NCBI GenBank assembly: GCA_903813345.2
Contig: CAIIXF020000007.1
Location: 33,448,538-33,512,537 of the forward strand
From: Owenia fusiformis
Lineage: Eukaryota > Annelida > Polychaeta > Sabellida > Oweniidae
Direction: 5' to 3'
DNA length: 64,000 nt
The position numbers and the translations under genes are program-made. Below the pieces are notes generated by a model that saw only the letters and a program-made list of their open reading frames with translations, did no database searches and was not told where the DNA came from. This document shows, piece after piece, positions 10,451 through 22,400 of the stretch; the stretch's first letter is position 1; each line of letters begins with the position of its first letter.

Positions 10451-13400
10451 CTTAAACAGCATCAAATTCTTCAGAAACATATCTTTTATTCCTGACAGAT
10501 TTCATAATCATAAAACAAACTTCTGGTTCAATAGACAATGTCCTATTGATCTTATTATGTACAAGTAAATGATGAAAAGAATCGTAGTCTCATATTGTAG
10601 TAACAATTTATCTTGCCAAGAACCAATTGAAATACTTTTAATTTATCTTGGTTTGAAGATAATGAAGTGGAATTTGAATTTATACATGCATACCTGAGCT
10701 AGCAGGCCTAAGTCTCGGAGAAATCTTCCTAAAGCCTCATACATATCAGCTATTCTTGGGAGGGTAACCATTCCATTGAATCCTCCTACAACTGATAACA
10801 CAAAGACTATGAGTTTTAACAAAGGGCTTCAAACGGCCACAAGATTCTCTCTTCTTCCCAAAAACAGTTTTGAAAAATTTTCAATCATGAGTACAATGTA
10901 TTACATTAGTTACAAAGTAAGATGCAAATTTTAAAGAAGCTCTGTTAAGGCATATGTTCAAGAAAACAATTCTGAAAAATTGCTATACCCTGCCTATGTT
11001 ATTATCTGGTAAAAAATAAAGTATTAAGGCATGTGTGCATAGCCGAAAGAACCGGGGATTTTGTGGGTTCGAACTAACCCCTGGTCAGGATTTTTAAAAA
11101 AATTTACAGCATTAAACAAGAAACATTAATTTATTGTGCAATTTGAAAGCGTTATACAACCAGCAGATTAATTCATATTTTTTGTTATGGTGAACATTAA
11201 GACCCCTGCTTTGTTAATAAAATAGTAAAGTTACACTTTGCTCTAAAAGTTTGGCAATCTTATGGATCCATATGAATAATAAATATTGCACTATTAAATC
11301 CTCTAATTCATTTGACATTTATAGGTATTAAAACTAACATTCTTCCATCTTCTTGGTGGCAGCAAAATAGGACTGTGCCATCTTGTTCTTATCTGCTCCC
11401 ACATACTGCCAGTATCCAATCAACTCTCGACATCTGCCCCTGGGTAAAAGATAAAGCAGATTACCAAAAAGTGACTCTCCTGAGATGCTTGCTACAAAAA
11501 CATTTCCTATACCATCATTATATACATACAATGTAAACGGTGTGGTGTAATGGGTCAGGTTGCTGGGGTGGATCTAGATCATGTAGGTCTGGATGTATAT
11601 TTCCGTTTTGCATAGTTTTATTGATTCAAGTATTGTTTGTGTTTACCCTTATAAAAAATTCAACCTTGAAAGTCCGAATTTAAACCGTTTCCACCAATCA
11701 TTGAATAATGATTGTTTCAACTACCAAGATCAAAGGGAAAACCATTGTACGATGATAAGCAATCATTGTGCAACCATTGTGTTCAACCAAGCGAAGTCAA
11801 CTCTTTTTCAACGAATGCGCAACCGTTTCTATACAATGATTGTAATCTGAAACCATTGTAAACTGCAACCATTTCACATTGAAATGTAAATGGTTGCAAT
11901 TTGTTTTGTTCAATGATTACATAGTTCAACCCCTGCAACCATCCTGAATTAGTATCGTTCCAAAAAAGTAAGGATTTGAATCTACCTCTATTAAAGAATA
12001 GTATATTAGGATATTTTTTCTGCAAGCATACATGCATGTTTATTATAGTAAATAACTTAATTCATGTTAATATGTTTCTTTCTCCAGTACGAATTTAGGA
12101 ATGCAATACCAGACTAATTTTCCACTCAATGGCATATGATAATTTATGTTCTCTGTCATTTACATTATTTACACAAATTAAAAGTACCATATTTAGTGTT
12201 TATTTCCCTTTATCAGATATTGCCAAAATGATGTTAATTCTGAAAAGAATTGAGCAAAATTCCAAGGAACATCTTAAGATTTCCTTTAAACTTAACAAAA
12301 TCACAAGATGAGACACAATGGTTTTTGTTCATGATCAGACTGATGATCAAACAATACCTACTACATGTACATATTGATATTCTCATGGGTTTAGGCAAAT
12401 CAGACTGCTTGAAAAGCCAATTAAAATGGTTGAACAGCTAATTAAAACGGTTGAACAGCTTATTAAAACGGATGAACAGCTAATTAAAATGCTTGACCAG
12501 AAATAGGGTTCATATTCCTAGTTTCTGTTATATTTATTTTCATATTGTGTTATACTATATTTTTTTTTTATTCTCTATTTCATGCAGAGGGGGGAGGAAA
12601 ATATGGGAAATTTTCTTTGGCAAATTATTTATCATGTTCTGTGTATGGAATAATTAAATTACATAGGATGCTTCCTTTATAGCAGAATCTAATCAAATCT
12701 CTCTGTTATAAGGTTTGTTTTGCCTTGCCGAATTATTTTTGTTTTGTTTATGGATTAATGGATTAATAAAGTTTCTTTAGACACATCCTTCAAAGCAGAC
12801 TCTAATCAAACTAAAGAGACTGAGTCTTTCTGTAATCAGAATTTTTTAAGTTATGCTTATTGACTTAATTATTTAAAACACATCCTGTAATGTCTGATTG
12901 CATTTTCTCTATCAAATCAAAAATATCAAATCAATAAACAGATTATTTTCTGATTGAAGGATTTCTTCCTTCCAGACAGATCTTCCCTCCTTTATAATTG
13001 TGATAATTACTCAGGTGAAGGTGAAGTATAAGTGTCTGAATTTGTAAAATTCAAGACTTGACCCAATCAATTTTATTTCAAATGTTTTTGCAATAAAATT
13101 GGTTCAATATCTTTTCATTCACAAGACAAGTTTATTAAACTATTTCAATACTTTAAATATCTTTTTGATCAAAACAAATTTTAATTCTGACATGTATGCA
13201 TGAAATATATACATTTGAAATATATATTTTAAAGAGCAATATGATTATTTTATGTTGTATTGAGATAATATTGCCATAGGTTTAAAGGGTTGCGTTCGTT
13301 TGAAACGGTTGCAAGAAATTCAATCAAAATTGTCAAGCGTTTACAATGTTTACATATGATTGAAACATTTTCAATGAGTTTACAACCAAAATTGTAATGG

Positions 13401-16400
13401 TTGCATTGTAACGGTTGGCATGGTTGCATAAATGATCGGATCAATGATTGTACAAGGATTGTGCAACGGTTTAAATTCGGACTTTCAAGGTTGAATTTTT
13501 TATAAGGGTATGTATTTTGCGTTTATGTTTTTGAATAAATATTTTTTAAAAAATGACATGACATCATGACACCCATGACATCATGATTCAGGTAAATATA
13601 TCCTAGCTTCTTTGGTGTTAGAAAAATGGTAGGGTTTATTAGAAAAGTCTACTGACTGCCCATCAACAAGCAAAACTTATTACACTACATAATCACTTGC
13701 CTTGGACTGAATGCCAGGAAACATGCAAAATGAATTGAACTCAAGGAGGTACTTAATCTTAATCTAACACACCTTTCATTGAATTACTGTATCCAAATAA
13801 TATTTGACGCAATTATATTTCGCGGGTTTATCACCAGCAGATCTAGACAGGGACATGGGAACATAAGCCTCCCCCCTAAACAGTCAGCATTTTAACTGGA
13901 AATCCATAGCCTAATTCTCAAAATAGCTGTTCCCTCTTCAAAAGAGGAGACGCGAAAATATTTCCTTATAAGGTCAAAATATTTCCCATAATGCAGTTCA
14001 GGGAGGAACAAATTTATATTTCCTTGTTTTCCCTCAAAGATATAACATGGGGATTTTCACACCTATTTTTCAAATGATATATTCGTTCATATTCCTGTAC
14101 GAGAGTACAGAAAAAATTATTAGAAACGATTGATCTCTTATTAATCTTAATATAACAGCTATTTTTTTCATTGTATTGATTCATAGCGTGGTGAAAACGA
14201 TGATTGAAAAGTGAGAAAATATTCCAGATTCACCATATTGAAAAAAAACAACAATTCCATTCGAATTTCAATGCTTTTATGCCAATCTTACCGCACTACA
14301 AACTGCAACATCGATGCAACAACTGAATAAAAGTATTCATCTTCAAATTACATTATAGAGTTACGTTGAAAACCCACAAACAACTGAGCAGTAGACTAAA
14401 GAAGACGCTTCACTATTATCTAGGCCAATCTGTGCAGTGGTCCGAAAGCAAATCTATTGAACTCATTTCCAAATTTTGTTGTTCATTGTACAATCTTTTA
14501 TTGATTAAACTCGGTATACTGACTATTAAAGCAATGACAAAGAAGAATACTTCCAATGGTGTCATTGTTTTAAGCGTGCGGGTGTTAAAACAAAATTGCG
14601 TAATTAGTTTGATTTAGAACTTAAGGTCACGCAAATAGCTACGGGAAATGCATAGTGGCAAAATATTGACCAATCAAATTTTGTCCTTTTTGAGTGCTTT
14701 TTCAGAACACATTTGCAAACGTTCTGATTCAAAGAGCGAACCACGAAAGGGAGAATTAGTTCTTTGCACTATAATTGCAATATGTTCTTTGCCAGCACCT
14801 GAAAAAATATAATTATGAATGATCATGATGATGGGTATTGCTCTAATTCAATCACTCCGTTGTGTTTAACTTCTGATTAAATGAAGTTATATTTCATTTT
14901 ATTGAATATCCTGTTCAGGGTTTGTTAATGTGTGTAGGTGTGTGTTTTTAAGTTGTGTTACAACAATATTATTTGTTTCTGTACCTTCCATACAATCTTT
15001 GGAAAATACACAAATTGTTGATAATGGCCTGCAACTGCTCCTTATCCCCTATGCTGTGTAGGAGCCAAGGTAACTCATCAGCCACTCGGCATGTAACACT
15101 CCCAGGGCTATAAAAAAAATGATATGTTTACATATACTTACGAGGTCTGCCAGCTGACACAATGTGCAAGTGTCAAGGCTCATAGAAGCAGATTCAGAAC
15201 TGTAATTGGGAAATCTTTGACCACAGGGTGGTCAAAAAAGGAAACCCTTACGCCGATTTACTCATATCTCCTAAGAAATAACTCTCTGATATTTTACAAA
15301 TTTGTACATAATTCAATTCCTACCAGCCTATTACATTTCATGACCCTCGGATTGATTGTCACAGTGTTACGGCACTTTTAAGAACATGCCATGAGTGTTA
15401 ACAAGGATGTTGATGTTTCAAAAATCATGTTTTGGATACATTTTCAATTGTTGTAATCTTTGATATTGATGAAGCAGTTATTATAGTACTAGCTTAATCC
15501 AAATCATAAACAATAGGCAGGAAATACATTCTTTGATGTTTCATAATATGTGTATATCATTAAAGAAACTTTTTGTTGAGAAAGGAGAAAGATTCAACAA
15601 ATTGATTTTTTGCATTGTTTTGTAAAACTGAATGAATCAAGAAGGAATTGTCAAATAAACTCAGAATGACCAGTGCCAAAAATGAACACTTTATTCTTTC
15701 AATCATAATATGTCTATATGCATGAACTTGAAGTCATTTCTTGTGTCAAAAATGAATAAGCCTTATTTTCTTTATGGAAATAATATGCCTATGAGCATGA
15801 ACCTGAAGTCATTTCTTGTGTCAAAAATGAATAAGCCTTATTTTCTTTTTAAATCAAATAGAAATAATATGCCAATGAGCATGAGCTACAGTATTTTGAA
15901 ACATAATCATGCATTAAATTCATTTGATGCACGTTTTTCATGTTTTAAATCGTCTCATACTTCTGAAACTAAATAATTCCCATAACACATGTACATTTAT
16001 GAATAGTTGCATCCATTTGGTAAAATGCAATTGAAACAATCAATGGTTTGTAATGGTTGCAAATGCTTGCATAATTTCAATGATATGCATATGATGGGAC
16101 AAGTGCATACAGTAACACCAAAGTATGGTTGCAAATGCTTGCATAATTTCAATGATATGCATATGATGGGACAAGTGCATACAGTAACACCAAAGTATGT
16201 TTGTCAAAAGTCGTATATCTGAGAAATCAGTGACTTCCAAGAAAGGTTGGATGACAACTGGGAATAGACCAGCGACATCTGGATAGTCAGAAGACAGTTG
16301 GAAAGACAACAACCGGGGCAAATTGGGTCAGCAGCCCGAAATGCAGCTTCTGTGAAGAAGCAACCCACACATCAAGCTACGTCACAACTTAAAGAAAAAC

Positions 16401-19400
16401 ACCCTCAAGATTGCCCGAGAGGGGGGGAGGATGAGCAATCTACACAAACAGAAGGAATACAGAATATCGACTTAGCACGCCCAAGGACAAGGACATTGAA
16501 CAGAGGCAGAATATGCAGTTGCGGCAAAGAATGCAAAAACGACAGAGGACTTAAAATTCACCAAGGCAAGTCGCGGTGCCAGTCTCAGTCGGAGATGGAA
16601 CAGCGCTCAGGGACACCTGATAAGACGAAGGAGGGGCCAGGCCAGGACAAAAACCACAGTGCCAGGAACGTCCAAGTTCCAAAGACGAATGAGACTGCCA
16701 AAGCTAAAGAAGAGAGACTCCAGAGGATTAAATGGCCTAATGCCACAAAGAAAGAGGAATGGAGTAATCTGGATGAAGACTTAGAATCAATTTTGGAGTC
16801 TTCTCTAAGTGGACCAGTTGAAAAGAAGATACAAGCCATGACAACCATCATATACTCAATTGCATCAGACAGATTTGGAGTCGAAGAAAAATGCCATTTA
16901 AAATCACAAACTGTTAACATTAGTAGAAGACAGAAGGATATTAAAGAGGTGAGAAAGCAACTAAGAGATCTGAAGAAAAGGTACAAACATGCTGGACCTG
17001 TAGAGAGAAACGCACTTAGCGAACTGAGAGATATAGCCAGATGTAAACTCAAAACATTAAGAAGAGCAGAATATCACAGGAGACGTAGAAGAGAACGCTC
17101 GAAGAGAAGAGCATCTTTTACAAAGGACCCTTTTGGATTTGTCAAGGAACTACTAGGCCAGAAGAAGAATGGTACCCTTAGAAGCTCTAAAGAAGAAGTA
17201 GAAAACCACTTAACCATGACCCATAAGGATATCAGGAGAAACGAGGAATTAGGGGAGTGTGACTTGATACTAGAATACCCACCCCCAACTAAGGAATTTA
17301 ATCTGAAGGAGCCAACTTTCAAAGAAATTAAAGATATCGTGTATCATGCTAGGGCCTCATCTGCTCCAGGGCCAAGTGGAATACCATATAAGATATACAA
17401 GCGATGTCCAAAGTTATTAACACGATTATGGAAGTTGTTGAAAGCAGTTTGGAGGAAAGGCTATACAGCCCCACAATGGAAAACAGCAGAAGGATGTTTT
17501 ATTCCCAAGGAAGATGAATCGGAAGCTGTAGGTCAATTTAGGACCATTTCTCTTCTCAGTGTGGAGGGAAAAATATTCATGGCCGTTGTGGCCAGACGTA
17601 TGACTTCGTTTCTGATAGAAAATGAATACCTTGATCTATCAGTACAAAAAGGAGGAATCCCAGGAATGTCGGGATGTATAGAGCACACAGCTATGGTGAC
17701 ACAACTTATCAAGGAGTCAAGAGAAAGTAAAGGTGACTTAACAGTGCTGTGGTTGGACCTAGCAAATGCTTATGGTTCCTTACCCCACAAGTTAGTAGAG
17801 TTCACAATGATGAGTTACTACATTCCAAAGAAGATACAGAAGATGATCTTAGATTATTATGACAACTTCAAGATGAGATTTTCTACAAAGCAGTTTACTA
17901 CAAATTGGATCAAGTTAGAAGTAGGAATAGTGACTGGATGTACACTTTCTGTTATATTGTTTGCAGCAGCAATGAACCTACTGGCAAAATCAGCAGAACA
18001 GGAATGCAGAGGGCCAACAACAAGCTCTGGTACTAGACAGCCACCCATCAGAGCATTCATGGATGACTTAACAGTAACAACCAGGGGAGTCATGGGAGCA
18101 AGATGGATACTCAAAGGACTAGAAAAGATTATCAAGTGGGGCAGGATGAAATTCAAGCCAGTGAAATCACGCAGCCTAGTACTGAAGAAAGGGAAGGTAG
18201 ATGGAAAATTCAAGTTCAACATAGATGGACAGGATATACCAACAGTTACAGAAAAACCAGTGAAAAGCTTAGGGAAAGTGTTTGATGCATCACTTTCAGA
18301 CAGGAAGAGCATAAGGGAAATGGAGGACCAATTAGATACCTGGTTCAAACTGGTAGATAAATCAGGGCTACCGGGAAAATACAAGGCTTGGATATACCAG
18401 CATGGAATACTACCTCGAATATTATGGCCACTTCTCGTGTATGCAGTGCCAATGACAACAGTGGAGATGTTAGAGAGGAAAACAAACAAATACCTACGGA
18501 AGTGGTTCGGAGTACCAAAAAGCTTCAGCAGCTCAGGATTTTATGGAGAATCAAACATGCTTCACCTACCGATCAAATCAATGACAGAAGAATACAAGGT
18601 AACCAAAGTCAGGAAGATTGTGATGATAAGGAATGCCAAAGACACCAAGATTTCAAAGAGCAGCACCCATGAGAAAACAGGAAGGAAGTGGAATGCTGAA
18701 GAGGAGCTAACAAGAGCAGAGGACAGGCTCAAGCAAAAAGTTTTAGTAGGGCGGGTAGCCAAAGGAAGACAGGGCTTAGGATTTGGCTCAAAACCACTAT
18801 GGAATGAAGCAACAGACCGTGAAAAGAGAGATCTGATCCAGCTAGAAGTAAGAGAGAGCCTCGAGGAAGACCGAAGAGTTAAGGCTATTGAGATGAAGAA
18901 ACAAGGTAAATGGATGAAATGGGAAGGCGTTAGAGAAAGGAAACTAACTTGGAATGATTTATGGAAGGAGCAGCCACAAACTATTAGTTTTCTGCTTAAA
19001 GCAACATATGACGTCTTACCTACACCATCCAATCTAGTCACTATGGGGCTAGCAGAGACAGCAGAGTGCCCATTATGCGGGGCAGTATCAAACCTAAAAC
19101 ACATCATGTCAGCCTGTAGGAAAGGATTAGCAGATGGAAGGTTCAGGTGGAGACATGACCAAGTCCTGAAGGAGTTAGCACAGGTCATTGAGACAGAGAG
19201 GAGGAAAAAACACAAGAAACTAGGAACCCAGTATATCAACTTCATCAAAGCAGGAGAAGCCATAACAAAGGAAATAAGGAAACCTACTGGAATTCTACAC
19301 ACTGCAAATGACTGGACCCTCATGGTGGACCTAGAGAAACAGCTAAAATTCCCGGAGGAAGTAGTGGAAACCTCACTAAGGCCAGACATAGTGTTGTGGT

Positions 19401-22400
19401 CAAAATCATCAAAGCATATAGTGCTAATAGAACTAACAGTGCCATGGGAGGAAAACATACAGGAAGCTCAAGAAAGGAAGCGAGAAAAATATGCAGAATT
19501 AGTGGAGCAGTGTAGGAACAAGGGATATACAGCCAGATGTGAACCGGTAGAGGTTGGCTGTCGAGGGTTTGCAGGACAATCCCTCTGGAGAACATTAGGA
19601 CTATTAGGAATAAATGGCAATACAAGGAAGCAAGCAATTGGAAGTATTACAAGAATAGCAGAGAAAGCATCAAAATGGCTCTGGATCAAAAGAGCAGATG
19701 ACTGGAAAACAATTAAACATTACTAATAGAAGTATTTAGCTTGAGAAGCACACACTTGTCCCACACCACTTTGGTGGGGTCACCTGGTAGAGTTATACAA
19801 TGTTGAAAGACCCGAAATAACAATGAAACCAGGCACATTGCTGATGATGGGACAAGTGCATACAGTAACACCAAAGTATGTTTGTCAAAAGCAACCAAAG
19901 TTTTCAACCAAATTTAAATGATTGGAAACCATTTCAAATGGTTGCAGTAATGGTTCTACAATGATTTTTTATGGTTACCCAATGGTCTTTAACGGACGGT
20001 TGAAATTCAGAAGAAATGGTTGTTTTTTTCTAAGGGATGGTAGAGTGTTAAAAAAAGTGAATGATGTGTGAAAAATATCGGTGTAATTTTTTCTTAAAAT
20101 GACAAAGATATTAGGAAAATGCAGGGTTTCCTTTTTTTGACCACCCTGTATGATGGAGCTTGGAGTTTATTTCTTTTTGAAAAAGGCAGTCCGGAAATAC
20201 TATTTATCAAATACATGTTACATCACCAAAATAAAAGTGAATATTACAAATCTTACATGAGGAACTGTGAGAAATATGCTATTAAATCTCCTTTAGCCAC
20301 AGTGAAAACTTCATCTTGGTCAGAGAACATTTCAGCCACTAAATCTTGTACCTTCAAATATAACAAATAAAATGCATCAAATATACCCTACCTGTGTGTA
20401 GTATATGGGTGATATTTCTAAGACAGTCTTACTTTGTATACTTGACAACATGTTTGTTTTATGGATCAAGTAAAATGAAAGGAAGTAAATTGTATCATTG
20501 CATGTCACACAGAACTTAAATAATAAAAAACATCTTGACTAGAAAAACAGCAACTCCACGGAGTAGCAAATCCCACCGAACAAAACATATTATGCTTATT
20601 ATAGCTAGTGTAAATGTTGAAATGTTTGTGCACTTTGTGATAGTTGCATGAAATTTGGCACAAAGTTAGTTTATACCATTGTGAACTAGGCATCATCATA
20701 TAAAATTTGAACCAAATCTGTTCACTGGTATATGAGTTATCAAAGATTACGTTTTTTACGAAAATTGGCTGCCATCTTAAAATTCAGCCGCCATCTTGAA
20801 AATTATTTCTTGAACAGAGCTACTGTGTCCCTAGGCATTATCATATAAAATTTCAACCAAATCTGTTCACTGGTATTTGAGTTATCAAAGATTACGTTTT
20901 TTAGGAAAAAATGCTGCCATTTTGAAATTAAGCGGCCATCTTGAAATTTTTTGTCGAACATAGCTACTGTGTCCCTAAGCATCATCATATAAAATTTGAA
21001 CCAAATCCGTTCACTGGTATTTGAGTAATCAAAGATTACATATTTTTACGAAAAATGGCCACCATCTTGAAATTAAGCGGCCATCTTGAAAATCTCTTAT
21101 TGTTCGAGACTCCTTTGTCCTTAGGCATCAGCATATAAAATTTGAACCAAATCTGTCAACTTGTATTTGAGTTATCAACGATTACATTTTTTACGATAAA
21201 TTGCGGCCACTTTGAATTGAGTTGAAAATTCCTTCTCGAGCAGAAGTCCTACACTCATAAGGCATAAGCCTATAAAATTTGAACCAAATCCGTCAACTGG
21301 TGTTGGAGTTATCGCCCGGACACACGGACGGACGTCATTTGTTGTTGCTGCATTAGTTTCTTCTTTCATTGTCTTCTTTCTTTGTCTTGATTTGATTGTG
21401 ATGTTAGTTGTCTTTCTTCAGGGTCCACAGACTTGAGACTGCGCATAGGTGGGTTAAACGTTTTGATCCGGCCGGAAAACTCTCCCCTTCCCCTTACTGA
21501 TGTTCTTGTGTTGATCTGTCTTCTTAGTTTACCTACTTAAGTATAAGTATAGGTTTGCCATATATGGCGCCGGATCGATTCCCATCAGTATTCCAATTTT
21601 CTGTCTTAGAATTGATTTCCCTGCTTTAAAGTAGGCTGTATCCACGATGAAATCCACTAGATCATGGCACTCTTCTTTGGTATATGCCTTTTTATTATCC
21701 GCCTTTCCACCCCATTTGGCTTCATCTCCGCCTACTGTTATCTTTTGGTTAGTTCCTCCTCTGAAGGCTTTATCTATCACCCATTTCAGTTTTTCCTTTA
21801 TGTCAGTTAGATTAATCTTTGTGTATAGTGTAGAGAAATCATAAGAGGCTATGTTCCTTGCCACATTCCTTAAATTTACACTTTTAATGTTATCTAACAT
21901 ATTTTGGTTATTGTCGCTAATCCACATCCTATTGGCACCTGTATAATCCTTAATCTTCTCACAGTATCTTTTGTTAGTATATTGCACCTGTTTAAGAATT
22001 TTGGTCAGTTTTTTGGCAGCTGGTTTTACAGAACTTTTCTTTGAGCCAATGATATATTGATATATATATACGGACGGACGAACGGACGGACGAACGGACG
22101 GACGGCTTCTCTATATCCCCCTCGAACTTCGTTCGGTGGGATAATTATGCACCATTCAAAAGTTTGTGTGAGACCTCCCCTGACGCAGGTATGGGTGGGG
22201 AATTTGACAAAAATTATTTGGCCTGTCTAATTCCTTACCCCGGGGTCAAATAAATGTGTCAATTTCCCTACCCTTGGAGCAATAAATCTGGTCAAATATT
22301 CGCGACACCCAGGTCCTTCAACCATTTGAAATCTATTTTTAAACATCAGATTTCCTTGTTAGTAGACTGATACTCGTAAATGTTGAGGCATTTGAAGTCC

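Larger units (their letters stand above)
15224..20148. mobile_element. TIR transposon (CAGGGTGGTC termini) split by a retroelement
   Basis: Left end CAGGGTGGTCAAAAAAGGAA (then ACCCT) and right end, inverted, CAGGGTGGTCAAAAAAAGGA (then AACCCT) match over about 25 bp and then loosely further inward (GCCGATTTACTCATATCT / ACACCGATATTTTTC). Without the 3.6-kb retroelement and its duplication it is a nonautonomous element of roughly 1.2 kb. No transposase frame is present. Target duplication is unclear: the left flank is ACCA and the right flank is TATG. Confidence 0.6.

Noticed and set aside
9532-10455. 307-codon plus-strand ORF with a 14-residue repeat
   Set aside because: It is the antisense of a 42-bp minisatellite and of an NPHP3 exon; the open frame follows from unit length divisible by three.
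11060-11090. tRNA B-box-like GTGGGTTCGAACTAACCCC
   Set aside because: No A box or cloverleaf pairing upstream; likely chance.
15142-15199. Exon-like segment (ATTACAG|...CTC|GTAAGT, minus) next to NPHP3 exon 17
   Set aside because: It would leave an intron of only about 34 bp and has stops in the needed frame; exon 20257-20351 fits homology and phase instead.
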